DNA from: Lutjanus erythropterus | Lineage: Eukaryota > Chordata > Actinopteri > Lutjaniformes > Lutjanidae | Length of the DNA: 64,000 nt | Direction of reading: 5' to 3' | NCBI GenBank assembly: GCA_020091685.1 | Contig: CM034602.1 | Location: 2,168,936 to 2,232,935, forward strand | In this document: one piece after another, positions 11,046 through 23,756 of the stretch | How positions within the stretch are numbered: position 1 is the first letter of the stretch | How the letters are laid out: every line of letters begins with the position of its first letter | The notes under the pieces: model-generated | What the model was told of the DNA's origin: nothing | Databases searched by the model: none | What the model saw: only the letters and a program-made list of their open reading frames with translations | Translations under genes and position numbers: made by a program

Positions 11046-13155
11046 CACATACAGTTCTTTACATTCGTTCACATACAGTATATAAGTTGAAGGCCACATT
11101 GACCTCGTTAACATCAAACACTCATATATTTCCAGATATTTTCCCTCTTGTTTGTTGTTTGTTTCCTCGTGGCGTTTGTTGTTTGTGCTGTTTGCAGAAC
11201 AGAGCAGCAGTCACTTTTATGTTCTGGGAATAACTGACATCCTTGTTAAGATGCAAAACACCTGCCTGATCTGGACTCAGAAATGGTCCAGGAGTGTGAG
11301 GATGTGTGAGTACAGCGGGGATGTAGAGCTCACATGAACTCAGGCTGTTTTGTTCAGAACAACACAAATGGCAACGGCCAAGTCAAAGTTTGGACCATTC
11401 GTGCTGCTCTGTATCAGCACTTGTGAAGTACAAAACACACTGGTCGTAGTGTGGAGGGCAGTGTTAGTTGACGTGTGCTATTTACACCCACAGCACACAC
11501 CTTTACCATCGTACGTATACAGTAAACGGAAGACGCAGTCAAGGTACAGACGCTTTGTTATATCAGTTCTGGAAGTAAATATTAAAGATGCACAGATCGA
11601 CTGGTTGATGCCTGTCCATAGAAAAAGACAACACTTTAAAGAGGACACAGCGTAGCTTACTGACGATTAAATGACTCTGCAGAAAAAATAATTCCAAAAA
11701 TGTTTTAATGTTTGTGCTGATATTCTCTCTAAACAACACTTGATTCTCTAAATGACCTGTTGCATCAGATGAAACGTCTGTGCAGGATTCCTCTACAATA
11801 GAGTGAACATAGAAGCTCTTCCCTGTGTTTTATTTGACACTCTGTCCTTGGTGGATCTCTCCTCATCCTTGATCTTAATGGCAGCGAGTCTCAGGAGCTG
11901 CAGTCTGTCATTGTGTTGCTCACATGACAAACACATTCAACGTATTGCTGTTGTCAGCAAAAAAAAAAACCCTGCATCTCATCTCTGTAAGACTCCACAC
12001 ACTTCCTGTAATCAGTATCCACTCATTTCTGTTTATTTACACTGACATTTTATTTTCCTCTTTAATGGCAGCAGTCTGCTTTCACTTTACCATCCTACTT
12101 ACATTTATTTTAATGAGTGTCAGTGAGCTCTTGAGTCAGAGTTTAAATCAGACATTTTATATTTTCAATATCCAGACTGCAATGAAAGAACATTTTGTAG
12201 TGCTCTTAAAGTCTGGATGACACTGAGATAAAAACACACTTGCGGTAGATGGATTGTGAACCACATGGATTAGGATTTTTTTTCTTTTGTATAGTTTTAT
12301 TTAAGTAGTTTTCTTAATCTAAGAATGTGTGTGAGGGAAGTGCCTACATGCAATCTCTAAATTAGATGAAATTAAAAGGTTGTGGACAAGCTAATATCAG
12401 TAATTATAGCACCATCTTCTTGGCATGTTGTGATATCTATTTAAATTTAATTTTTTTATGGTTTAGTGTTTTGGCAGAACAAAAAATCACAGGTAAATAT
12501 CTGTTTGATAAAGTTCTTTATCAGTAGCTTAGGTGGCAGTTAAAGGACAAACTGCTCATTATTTTTAATTGGTTCCTCCTTTTTAGTCTTGCCTCTTCTT
12601 GCTTGGCACAAACATCAGTGAAACTACAGGCCTGTGCGGTTTTATTATTTGAAGACAAACAGTGTGACAATAACTGCACAGTCTTTGCTCAAGAGGCCTT
12701 TACAGTTTGTGCTGATGTGTCTTTGTCTAAATGTACGCTGCCTGACACCTGAGGGCTGAACTACGATGTGAGATTATTGCGTTTGTGACGTATGTTAAAT
12801 CTAAAGTCAAAGTTTTCATTATCATGACAGTGACTTTGTTTTAACCTGGTTAGATCACCATGGTAACTTATGCTGATCTCATAACCTGATGGGCGGCAGG
12901 TTATGGTCAGAGTTTCAGATTAAATCGGCTGTAAAAAGTGCTGCTCTTTAATTAATTCTTTTGCTAAAGAAGGTCTTTATGAGTGATGTAGTTTATAAAC
13001 TAGGCTTGGGCATTTTTTCATAACTTTACCTTGATGGTATTTGTGTGAAACTTGTGTAAAACAGCTCAACTACACTGTACTCAACTGCACTTAATACTCC
13101 CACAATGTAGGTGGAGCTGATCGTCATAGCGGCGCCATTCCCACAGCTTGGAAGC
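11043..13155. other. Unassigned intronic sequence
   Basis: No coding exon recognised. 13000-13155 begins 'aactaggcttgggcattttt', sharing the taggcttggg terminus of the element at 56838, so a diverged member of that family may start near 13004. Confidence 0.35.
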
Positions 13156-13156
13156 A

Positions 13157-13183
13157 ACACACACACACACACACACACACACA
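13157..13183. repeat. (AC)13 microsatellite
   Basis: Perfect dinucleotide run. Confidence 0.95.
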
Positions 13184-14632
13184 GGAGCTCCACTTCAGTC
13201 TTGAGAAGCTGTAGCCTTTATTCACTGACAAACTCAAACCCAAACTGTAAATTTACAGCTCCGATGACTTCACCGCTCACCTTGCCCTCCGCTCTGTGCA
13301 CGTTCACCTTAACTCTGTCACCAGTAATTAGTCTGCCCCTCAACCTCTGTGATGCTCGCAAAAGTCAAACAGTCACGACGAACCTGTCAGTAGTCTGCAG
13401 TGTTTGTTAGCTTACCTTCATCACCTGGACTGAATGCATTTTTCTTCTTTTTAATTAGTTAGTCCCATAACTTTATTCCCATGTCATGTTTCTTCTTATG
13501 AAAGCCATGTTTGTCTGCTCAGCTGTGCTGCCGTGCACAGCTATTTTCCACAGCTCTTCATTATAACAACTTGTTCATCCTGACTGAAGTGATCGGCTCG
13601 TGATCGCTTCTTTGTGCAAAAGAAGAAGAGTCAAATGACGCTCCAGACGGCCCTTTTTATGTGAGCGCACACAGAGCCTGAAGAAGAAAGTCTGATTTAA
13701 AAAATAAAGTTGATAACTGCCGTCATGATACCTGTTATTATCTCTGACTGAGGTTTTAGGTTTTGTTGAGCAGTTCATGCAAAGAAAGTCTGGCTGTGTT
13801 GAGCTTCCTTTGTAGTACAACCCTCTGTTGGCATCAACTCACGTCTTTCTACTGATTTAATATCATTGATCTGTGCTTTGCATTGAGTTTGAACACACAT
13901 TTATGAATTTCCTTCAACCATGAAAATCTACAATGACTTTCATGGACATAAGGAACAGATTTTCCTTCCAGTCCATACAGGCCTAAATATAAGATGACCC
14001 TGATCCTATAGGACAACAGGTGTTAGTTTTTTCTTTTGTATAATACCTTTTGAAGCACTTTCACAATAGTCGTGTCACAAGTTTCCCTCGAGATGAACAG
14101 AATCCTCCTACTTGAAGCCTTTTCTCGTATGAAAGTGTAACATGAAATTCTTGTATTAGAGCAGAATGTAAATCTCACATTTGTGCAGCTTGTCCATCAG
14201 TCTCATACTCTCACTCTCTTCACCCTCGTCTGTCAGACTCTCGAAGCTGTCAGGATGGTTTTTCTCTGGCTCTTAACATTTTTCAGACTTCACTCTTATT
14301 GAGCTCCTCAACACGGCGTTCGGTGTAATTTTTGTGCTCTATAGATGATTCGACCTTCAGACAGTCTCTGCAGTGAAAACATTGACTTGTTTTCACTCAT
14401 CAGGAATGTATTTCCTCCGTGGAAGGAAAATATCTTGCTGTACACGAGCAGTCAGAAGCTCCTGAAGGTTAAACTGGACTATACACCAACTCTATACTAT
14501 GAATACACCTAAAGAAACTTAACATCCAGGCAGCTTCTCTTGAACATTTCTTTCACTTAATTCAACTAAATCTCACCCAGACCATGTGTAAGTCTTTCCA
14601 CTGTTCAAACAATCACCAAGTCTGATCGAGTT

Positions 14633-14713
14633 AGATGTTAAAATACTCTATAAGCTGATTTTTTTTGTTAAGGGCTCGTCCGGGACTTGAACCAGAGATG
14701 TTAAAATACTCTA
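14633..14713. repeat. 18-bp perfect direct repeats flanking a tRNA-like insert
   Basis: agatgttaaaatactcta occurs at 14633-14650 and identically at 14696-14713, enclosing 45 bp. A third, partial and diverged copy (aatgttaaaatgctc) follows at about 14714. The length suits a target-site duplication made by a LINE-type retroposition, but a local tandem duplication is also possible because of the third partial copy. Confidence 0.7.
14672..14693 (-). pseudogene. tRNA-Pro 3'-end fragment (T arm and acceptor strand)
   Basis: On the minus strand the sequence ggttcaagtcccggacgagccc matches the last 22 nt before CCA of vertebrate tRNA-Pro, as I remember it, with one difference (G for A in the T loop). 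It has no 5' half, anticodon or CCA. Downstream on the same strand come ttaac and eight A residues (14666-14659). Such a piece could be a retroposed tRNA fragment. The alternative, a retroviral-type primer-binding site on the + strand, is less likely because the match runs past the usual 18 nt and no LTR or TGG start is seen. Confidence 0.6.
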
Positions 14714-14749
14714 AAATGTTAAAATGCTCCACGTGCTGTTTTTCTTCTT

Positions 14750-15290
14750 TGTGCTCCTGGGTTAGCTCGCTGAACGAGAGTTTGATGCTTAGCAGAGGCT
14801 CTCACTTATTCTTTGGGGGCCGACCATTAAATTAGTGAAATGAAGTGACAAAAAAAAACCCCAAAATTGACCGGTGACAGCCAGCCGTTATATCCATCCA
14901 ATTACCCAGCCTTAGTCTTTACGGAAACCTATAGAGTAAACCACAGGACAAACTGTGATCAGTATTGATCGAAACTGCAGTATGGCCTCATGCACTTTCC
15001 AAATTGCAGGTGCAATTTGAGTCAAAATGTGAATTTAAATTAAATATCGTCATGCTGCAGAGATGTCCTGGCCTGCACATGATTTTCCACGAACTTAATT
15101 GCATAATGTATGACAGTTTACTAAAAACAGTGTATAGAGTCATAAATGTTTTCCTTTTCAGTCGTCACGTTTGACCCAATGTGTGAGGGTTTCAGACGCT
15201 CTGGAGTGTTTATGGTGCGTTTTGCAATATCAATCAAAATAATCACATTCAGGTAATTTTTCGCAGTCGTTCAGCTCTGTACTGTGGCTC
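14750..15290. other. Unassigned, with a possible MITE fragment
   Basis: 14970-15090 contains cagtatggcc...ttccaaattgcaggtgcaatttgag..., similar in wording to 42485-42560 (tatggtctgctgcaattttcaaattgcagg), and both are followed by 'ggcctgcacat'. This looks like a shared, unnamed repeat. Confidence 0.4.
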
Positions 15291-15296
15291 AACATA

Positions 15297-15683
15297 GGGC
15301 TGGGCAATATGTCTTCTAAATAATATCTTGATATTTTTAGGCTATGCTTTGATGTATGCTGTATATCTCGCTACACATATTTTCTCTAAAATAACAATCT
15401 AAATTCTCAAATGTGATGCATTGCTGTGGATTAAATTGCCCTACAGCAGGGCTGGGTGATAACTATTGGTGCTATCACTAAATATTAATGCAATGAGATT
15501 TCTGATAAATAATCATGTGGATATAATGATTAAGTGTGTAAAGGCTAACTTCAGGAAATTACAACACTTTACTGCAATACAGCCTTAAAAATCAGAAAAA
15601 GAGATCAACTGTGCCATATCATCATAATATCCTAGATAATATCACAATATTGATATTATATTGATTTATTGCCTGGCCCTCAG
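15297..15683. mobile_element. Composite MITE, 'agggctggg' family
   Basis: Two termini in the same direction (agggctgggcaatatg at 15297 and cagggctgggtgataac at 15447) are followed by family phrases such as caccaa/ttggtgctatcac, ataatcatgtggatataatg, cactttactgcaatacagcc and atatcatcataat, then a terminus-like gcctggccct at 15671. This looks like one truncated copy joined to, or interrupted by, an inverted copy. These elements are short, AT-rich, hAT-like and non-coding. Confidence 0.65.
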
Positions 15684-15689
15684 CCAACA

Positions 15690-17600
15690 GCAAAATGTCA
15701 GTGGGATTTTGAATGAGGTTCAATAATTCACTTCAGCTCTCCATTAAGTCTTCCACAATCCATAATGCAACACTCTCTGTAGGAGCCGGTGTTACACTCT
15801 GCATTCAGAAACATTACCTGAAGTTGTAAATATTTAAATACTAGTCCATGAATATAATTAGACCTCACATAATATCCAGAAATAATATTATTGTATATTT
15901 GTACCAAGTCATTAATCTCATGTTTTGTCACAGGATCAGAGCTGCACTTTGCAGCGTAGAGATGATGATACTCAGGACATGAACGCAGCTGTAATAAATA
16001 TAGCTGCAAACGCCTGAAGCTGTAGAGTCACTTCATGAAACCATCCTCTCGTGAGGCTGGTGGACTGACTTGTATCTGTAGGATGGTTTTTAAAGTGTCT
16101 TGACATCTCCTCGCCTTCTCGTCAGGCTCTGACAGGTGACACGGGAACGTATTTTGCTGGTGATGAAGTGGTTTGAATCGGATTGTGTTACCACGGCTGT
16201 GGCTCTCTGGGTGCTCTAATCTAATAAAAGACTTCAACTTCCCCTGTGCAGCGATGATCAATTGATTCAAATGGCCTCAGCGGACGAGCCGAGGCAGCGC
16301 TCCGCTTCTATTTTTATCCCTCCACTGGTGAAGTCACAGCCGTCATCTCCCTTCTCCCCAGTCCAGTCTTTTCAATCTCATCCTCCCCTCTCTGCAGCTC
16401 AGATCCCCCCTCTCCTCCTCCTCCACCTTCTCTCTCTCTCTGTTTTTTCTTGCTGCATCTCCTCTGTCATCCCTGCTCTCCTCCCGTTCTTCCTTCCTTC
16501 CCTCTGCTCTCGTTGCCTGCTGCGAACCAGTGGAGAGCTTTTCTGCCTCATTGACTCGATCCGCCAGAAGTCATTAGAGAGTAGAGGCTTCTGTCGGATT
16601 CCAACGCTTGTATATTCTGTCGCTTCCTTATTTTCCTGAGCCACAATGCCTGTTTTCAGCACTCAAACTTTAATATTTCCTTGTCAAACAGCTTGTTTGC
16701 ACTCTCATCTAGGGCTGGGTTTAAAAAAAATCAGTTTCTGATTCAAGTCGATCTTCATTTGAATGATTCAAATCCAAGATCAGTCTGTGAATATATGCCT
16801 CCTCTTGTGGATCCATGAAAATTTAGCCCCCTTAGGTCTTGTGTCCATGTAACACTTTAATTCTGCAGCCAGAAATTGCAGCATCTGGGTTTTTCTCTTT
16901 GTCAGTCTTTGTGCAATGCAGGGTGAAACAGATAGAGACTTACAAAAATACACAGGGGGAAATTTCTATGGGGAATCGACATTAAGATAAGCTTTTTAGC
17001 TGCATCATTGTACACAGAGCAGTGCAAGAGCATGACAGGCTGTGAACTAAGGTTAGGTGATATTTCAAAATTTTCCAACCAACCATCGTCAGCCCGTTCA
17101 TCGGCAGTTGGCGATATCTTCGTTCCTAACTCCTCGTAAAACACACTTCATAAAAACTCGACCGAAAAAACATGTGAAACTCATCAAAACCATCTGTGTG
17201 TCTGTCCACTCTTGCAACAATCACCAACTCTGGTTTAAATCCTTAATTCACCGTGTGAAAAGAGTTCAGAGAGTCTAACTCTGCAGGCTGTTAATCTCTC
17301 ACTCCTCCTGAGTGGGTGTGTCTCTGCAGACCATTACATTAGTAAAATAAATTAGGAAACTATTAGGAAATTTTCTCCAGCTGTGAGGTGTAGTGACTAT
17401 AGTGGCTCCAGATTGGAGGTGCAAGATATCAAGGATGCAATACTTGAATGCTTGTGGAAACTCAACATATTTGGCTGCTTCATGTGCTGTGCTGCCAGCC
17501 TGATGGACTCTTTCTCTGAGTTTGAAATGGTGAAAATCTGTCATTGAGGTATAGAAGTGCCGGGGCTCATCTGACCGACCTGTAAACTGTGGCTGTGAAT
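15690..17600. other. Unassigned intronic sequence with pyrimidine-rich tract
   Basis: No recognised exon. 16320-16510 is strongly pyrimidine-rich on the + strand (tccctccactgg...ctcctcctccaccttctctctctctctg). The 125-codon frame over it is Ser/Leu/Pro-rich as a result and is not considered a gene. 16712-16790 (agggctgggtttaaaaaaaatcag...) is probably a truncated MITE end. Confidence 0.35.
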
Positions 17601-17609
17601 CGAATCATC

Positions 17610-17925
17610 TGAATTTTGGGTCTTTAAAATGTCTTAAATATGATTTCGACAGGTCTTAAAAATGTAATTATGGATTTATACTTACTTTTTAAAAGTTGAA
17701 TTTAATTTCGGTCTTGTTTTTAAATGTGTTTTTGGGAAAAAACAAATTGATCCTGCTGTTACACCTACAAGGCAAAACCAACATTAAAACTAATTAACAC
17801 TAATGCAGATTGTGCAAGGTCTGTGTTCTCAGTATAGATGTGAAATAGGTCTTGAATTACTCTCACAGTGGACTTTAAAGAGTCTTAAATTTAACTTGTC
17901 AGAACCGCAGAACTCCTTCATTAAT
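17610..17925. repeat. Dispersed 'gtcttaaa' repeat
   Basis: Repeated words (gtctttaaaatgtcttaaat, aggtcttaaaaatgt, aggtcttgaattac, gagtcttaaatttaacttg) match from memory a dispersed percomorph element of unclear class. Non-coding. Confidence 0.5.
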
Positions 17926-18734
17926 GAACTTTCAACAGCCTGATCTACCAAATGCCAAAACCAGTAAGCCTTGATAAAAGTAAGTTTGCTGCCGCCCACT
18001 TCTGTCCTGCAGAAACTTTAAATCTGCAGCTTCATCTACTGGAGTTTGTGAGTGTCTCACAGATTAAAGCTCTTATCTTTTCTCAGGGGCTGAACAACCC
18101 AAGAACAAGCTCTTAACCAGCTGTAGAGTTTGCCTCTTGACTTCAGTGAAAATGTTCCCAAACACAGAACATTTGTTGACCAACTGACGGTTCATTCTGT
18201 GTCTCTGTTTGACGTCACTTCAGTGCAGGAAGGTGAATCCTGAATGCTGTAACACTGACAGTAAACTTGTTCACGTGGAGGCTGAGTGAGAGAGAAACAA
18301 TACAAGGAAACAGCTGAGAACGCTGCGATCGCAGCAGTGTTTCCTTCCTCGATACCGAGGGACAGATTCCTTGGATTCCTTGGATTTGAACCAGAAATGA
18401 CAAACTGAAAATCTATAGAGGGTTTTTATATAATACTGTTGTTGGTGTAGTCAGCATGGTCACTCCCACCTGGGTGGCAAACAGGCAACATTCAGCATCT
18501 GCCAATGTTTATTCAGGTGGAGAAACAAACTGTGATGCAGAAATGTTTGAAACCTGCTGTCCAAATAGGGAATCTAAGACTCTGAGTGTTTAGATATGTC
18601 TCTTCTCTGTAGGGGAATTTATCCATCTACATTTGGTGTGAGTTGCCAAGTTTTGGAGATTGGCTGTAGAGAATCGATGATCATTATCTATTTTAATAAT
18701 AAGTACATTTGTTTGAGTCCTATGTTTCAAGAGG

Positions 18735-18905
18735 GGTTTTCTGGTTTCTTTACTCCTCTCTGACAGTAAACTGAATATTTTTGGGTTGTGGTCAAAACAA
18801 GATATTTGAGGACGTCACCTCAGGCTTTTGGAAACACTGATTAACATTTTTTATTTTTATCTTTTACCATTTTCTGACATTTTATGGACCAAACAACTAC
18901 AGTAG
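18735..18905 (-). mobile_element. hAT-like MITE, 'gggctgcaac' family, internal part
   Basis: Reverse orientation with both ends missing: tctgacagtaaactgaatatt, gggttgtggtcaaaacaag, atttgaggacgtcacctc, ccattttctgacattttatgg, accaaacaact. Confidence 0.75.
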
Positions 18906-18909
18906 CAAT

Positions 18910-20740
18910 GTTTCTTTCTAGAGATCATGATACAGATACTCAAAGACCACAGATCCTGTTGTAAGCAATTTGCAACTATTTTCTTTCTATCAAACTACAC
19001 CTGACAACAGTATCACCGTGCAGAAGGAAGCGTGCATCTGCTCATGGGAGAGAGGTTACAGCTCAGCCGAGGAGGACGCCATCAGTGTCTGAGCGAGTGT
19101 TTGCATGGGCCTCTCGCTTTTGATCACTGGCTAATAGGAACGCTCACTGCATGGCTAACTGAGCCAGCTAGCTAGCAGGAGATAAGTCACAGTTTGCAAC
19201 AGTTAGAGGTTACTTCAGCTTCGAGTAAAACTATCTGTCCATCAAGAAATTCTGTTAATCACTGAGACATGAGGCAGAGCAGTCAGAGGACATTATAAGG
19301 AAAACCACAAAATATTCAGTCCATAAAATAAGATCTAGATTAGCGTCCTGGTTTGGGCTGCTGTAGATCACTGGGTATATAATATAATGAACAGATGGAC
19401 TGAACAGGTGGATGAACATGTCCCTGTACTTCATGCTGTGGACCAGATGACCAATAAAGAAATCTGCAATTTGCAATCTGCATTTGAACATCCAACATGT
19501 CGACATTATATGTATGACAGAAAATAGAAGTGGGAAGTAACTAAGTACAAGTACTTTGTCACTGTATTTGAGTAAACTTTAAGGTATCTGTATTTTAGTA
19601 TGCATTTAATCTGTATACTTTTAACACAAATATTTGTACTTTCAGCTCCTTATATTTTCAAAAGACTGTAACTTTAGTGTTAATGCATTTGAGGGGAATT
19701 ATTGATTATTGCTCGCCGCCTTTCCTACATCAAGACCAGCAGACTTGACAAAATCAAAACGACATAAAAGATGAAACAGACAATAGAGGGCGACCTGATG
19801 AAAGAGAGAAGCTGAGGATCAGTTATCTCAGCACAGAAACAGCTGGAAGAAATGTCCTTCAGAGGTAAATAAGAGCACCAGAGTCTTTTTTAATACAAGT
19901 ATCTGTAGAATATGAGCACTTTTGTTGCTTCTTACAGAATAAAGGAAAACACAATAGGTCCTTTTAAAAGTCAGTCCAAACCCACTGTACACTTTTGGTT
20001 TTGCAGCTTGTTTGTATGAGATCCTGTGCAGATTTTGTGGGTCAGCGTGTTACCTGAACAGGTTGAGCTGTTTCAGACACTGACAGTTTGTCTGACTGCT
20101 GGAAGGTTTGTGACAGATGTTAAATGATTCCTGACAGTTTGAAATAAGAGAAGCGGCTGAGGATTGATGCTTCACACCTCCACGTGGTGAAATCTAATTT
20201 TAAGATATCTACGCCCGTGTCTACAGGAAATGAGGCATTGAGCAATAAATCTTCAGAGGAAAAGCGGTGATGATGAATTACCATGTGAGGAGAAAGCAGG
20301 TGATGCTACAGATGGACCAGACAGACGCAGGAGGGCTAATATGATGGGTGGCTGCTGCTCAATATCTGCGAGGCTCGTAATTTTGAGTTTTTACTGATTT
20401 TTGTCCCCTAATATCTGAAAAATGTTAAAGAGAGTTAGATCAGTTTAACCCAATTTACCCATATAATTTTCCCCAACAGTAAAACTGGGAGAAAACTGGT
20501 CACTTATTATGCACCAGATTTCCCCTTCGTGTAAAAACACAATAAGATGTTACACTAAACAGTTTTAAGAGCTGTAAAATTTCAAGTGAAGTTAAGGATT
20601 TAATTTAATGATGAAATTTGCCATTTTCAGCATGTAGGTTGCAACTAGGAAGTTGTTCTCTTGTTTCATGAGAACTTTGAAAGCATATATGGCAGATGCT
20701 GTAATGCTGTAGTGAGCATCCAGTGAGTCAGACTGCAGTT
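18910..20740. other. Unassigned with one dispersed repeat
   Basis: 19529-19700 (gaagtgggaagtaactaagtacaagtactttg...) is a diverged copy of a common fish repeat rich in 'aagtac' words. The rest shows no exon or named element. Confidence 0.4.
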
Positions 20741-20744
20741 CTGG

Positions 20745-21040
20745 TAAAACCCTGTACTTCTTCCAACATGAAGATGTCCCCGTCCACCGTCCCCAGCTCC
20801 ATAAAGGAATGTTTCTCGCAGTCTGGTGTGAAGAACTTGACTGGCCTTCACTGAGGCCTGACCTCAGCCCCATCAGACACCTCTGGGATGAACTGGATCT
20901 CTAACTGTGAGCCAGGTCTTACAACCTTACATCAGGGATGGACCTCACTAATGCTGTTGTGTTTGAATGGGAGCGAATCTCTGCAGCTGGTTTAACATCT
21001 GCAGGACAGAATGAAAACCAGAGGAGTGGAGGCTGATATC
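20745..21040 (+). pseudogene. Tc1-like transposase remnant (C-terminal region)
   Basis: The DNA retains the Tc1-like pattern around the last catalytic acidic residue: gtgaagaacttgactggcc, cctgacctcagcccc and acacctctgggatgaactgg correspond to ELDWP..PDLNPIEHLWDE in intact family members. Frames are broken by substitutions and indels, so the protein cannot be made. The upstream domains and inverted repeats were not located. Confidence 0.75.
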
Positions 21041-22458
21041 TCCACTGTCTATTCTTTTGCGAGATTGGGAAATGATTAGATTTTATTACAGCTGGCTGTA
21101 GTCTGAGAATTGGCGGCAGCAACAGGTCTATCTGTCATCATTTCAGAGTGATGAAATGGGAGAGTATTTGTACAGCATTCGTTTTCATTTAGGTTTTCTT
21201 ACAGTTTCATCTGAGCAGTAATACAACACAAGCACGGATCTAGTCAGGAGAAAACAAACTTGTTGCAAGTTTACAGCAGAGTTGCTGCAGGAGTTTGATG
21301 TCATTGTTTTGCAATGCTGAATGGTCAAAAAAACATTCTGGCATTGATGAAAGGAACTGATAAGCTCAGAGGCATATTATTGTGATGGATTGGACACTTT
21401 GAAGCCGGTTCTCTGTTCCCATCCCCGGTCTTCTGTCCATATGTCTGCATGCCACAGGCATTTGCAAGGTTCAAACTGTAAACTCCTCTTTGAACCGACT
21501 GAAATCAGCGGCTCACACAGAGTGGGGCCAGCAGCCTTTCCTTGGTGTATGGCCATGATATCAATACACTAAGGCTGTCAAAAGTATGTATACACTTTTG
21601 ATACCACATGTGTAAAACAATAGAAAACCTGTTGATTATAGTGTTGCATGTACCGAAGAACGTAAAGAAACAAAAATATTTAAGCCAGCTGAAGTTTAAA
21701 GTTCTGGTATTGTTAAAACTCTAGAATGCACAATATACATTTTTATCTACTAAATATTTATTTCTTTGGTAAATTAAATAAAATCCAAGATGATAATGAC
21801 TCGCTCTGCAAATATTTATATGGTGATTAGATGAAGGTTCAGTATGGACTTCATGATTCCATGGACACAAGTACATGTCCAGCATTGTGTTTGCATCCAC
21901 ATTCCTTTAGTAATATATTTATTCAGGTCTTTCTTTGTGATCTTGACATTTCGTCCTGAGGGCGGAGTGAGTACAGCAGACAGAATTCATTCTTCAGACG
22001 TGATTACGAGAGGTGGGAAACCTTAAAAATCTAAAGTTTGGCTCGAATGTGGCGCTAGAGGAAAGGTCAGGGATTCAACAAAATTCCTTAATGATCATCC
22101 TCTGAGGTCAGAGCCACCCAGAGACTGCTTTTATGTCAGAAAACGTCTCCGTCATTACCCTGTCTCTGTCAGTCAGTCAGATTCAAATGAATGACTGAAT
22201 GTCAGCGAGACCCTGGAAGGTGCTGGCAGTTATTAAAAAAAATGGAAGTGAGAAACTAAAGGAAGCAGATATTGGAGTTTTCAGCAGCACAAGGATAAAG
22301 TGAATTTAATTAAACAGACAAAATCTTCCTCTATAGTATTGTCAGACTCACAGAGCTCCACTGACCTGTAACTGACATCGTTTTAAAAGTCAGTGTGTGT
22401 GAAAGAGTGTGAGCATCATAAAGCCTTAAACACACACAGGAATATATTTTATCACAAC

Positions 22459-22460
<2 letters not shown>
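21041..22460. other. Unassigned intronic sequence
   Basis: No exon or named repeat recognised. 21560-21800 is AT-rich and may be a MITE (ctaaggctgtcaaaagtatg), with no partner end found. Confidence 0.35.

Positions 22461-22462
<2 letters not shown>

Positions 22463-22491
<29 letters not shown>
22463..22491. repeat. (TG)14 microsatellite
   Basis: Perfect dinucleotide run. Confidence 0.95.
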
Positions 22492-22494
<3 letters not shown>

Positions 22495-23154
22495 GGCTGC
22501 AGACAGACTGCAGCGGTCAGCTGGTGGTGTTTATAAAGGGAGGAGAGGAAGTGTTTGTCTTCGGGGAGTGATCACTCTCACTCTCAGAGCTGCACAGACG
22601 GACTGGTATCTGTGTACAGGAGATAAGACTGAGAGGAGGTTTAAAAAATAACTGAGACTAAGAGGTAATGAGAACAGTATGACGCTCAGGAATGTAGAAA
22701 ATTGAATTCAAAGTTTGGAAAATGGATTTAAACTGAGAGAGAAAAACATCCAGGCGGCAGGTTGGAGGAAGATTTATTGTCTGGTTTATTGGTGTTTTGT
22801 GTAGCTTTACACCCCTGATGGTCGTAAACTGCATGATAACAGTAAAATATTATATCATAGACCTGTGGTTAGTTTATTTTTAGAAGAGTATTGTAACATA
22901 TCAGCATTTATATCATTAAACAGGGCTCAACAATAAGGATTTCTCAGGGAAAGTAAAACGCCATGCCAGGTTAATAATGGTCAATCCCAGTTCCTCTCCT
23001 TTGGCCCAACTGTTGCTTTGGAGTGTCCTCTGCCTCGTAGTGTCCCTTCAAACGGAGCTGCGAGGGGCTTGAAATCTTTACCTGGGAAATGGGACGCCAC
23101 TTGTTGCATCATCAGGAACCACGACCGTATACTGTTTATGTAACACCTGATTGG
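22492..23154. other. Unassigned intronic sequence
   Basis: No exon recognised. 22920-23140 (cagggctcaacaataagg... ccgtatactg) could be an old transposon, but I cannot name it. Confidence 0.3.
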
Positions 23155-23440
23155 AGGCTGTAGATTGTTCGGTTTATAAAATGTCAGAAAATGGTGAAAA
23201 TGGTGACGTTTGTCTCTCTGTGCTCTAGATGACGTCCTTAAAATTTCTTTTGTCCACAAACCAGTGATATTGAGTCACAGAGAAGTAAAGAAATCTGAAA
23301 ATATTCACAATTAAGAAGCTGAGGTCAGAGAACTCTGACTTTTCTTCTTTACAGAAATGCTCAAACTGATTAAGTGATTATCAAAATACTTGGTGATTAA
23401 TTTAATAATTGATTATTTGATCAGTCTTTGCAGCTTTAGA
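23155..23440 (+). mobile_element. hAT-like MITE, 'gggctgcaac' family
   Basis: Starts inside the family at ttgttcggtttataaaatgtcag and runs through gatgacgtccttaaaattt, agaaatctgaaaatattcac and aactgattaagtgattatc to the distal terminus gcagctttaga. The proximal terminus is missing. Confidence 0.75.
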
Positions 23441-23756
23441 AAGATACTGGATGATAAGTATCTCTGGGACAATCTGCTAATAATGCTCAGAAACAAGATT
23501 TCATTCTGTTTAAACCAGAAATTGCTTTAAGCTTTACAAAATCACTTTAAAGCTGTACTTTAAATTACAGAAATATTAATGAAATATATGCATGCAAATA
23601 TTAACAAAATGTTAATTTGATGTTGCAGCTATTTGAGGGATTGTCATTAAAATTTGTGCAGTCTGGATCAAAGTGATGGACTGACTGACACTGCATCTCT
23701 ACAGTTAGAGGTTGCATACATCAGACCGGCAGTACGTCATCGGGCGCTTGTAGCCG

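Noticed and set aside
10797..11117. 106-codon frame rich in Val-Cys
   Set aside because: It is translation of the (CA)43 array.
14672..14693. Primer-binding site of an LTR retrotransposon using tRNA-Pro
   Set aside because: The match extends beyond the usual 18 nt, the terminal TGG is absent, and no LTR or polypurine tract is visible nearby.
16262..16662. Ser/Pro/Leu-rich frame and its Arg-rich complement
   Set aside because: Both are products of a pyrimidine-rich tract.
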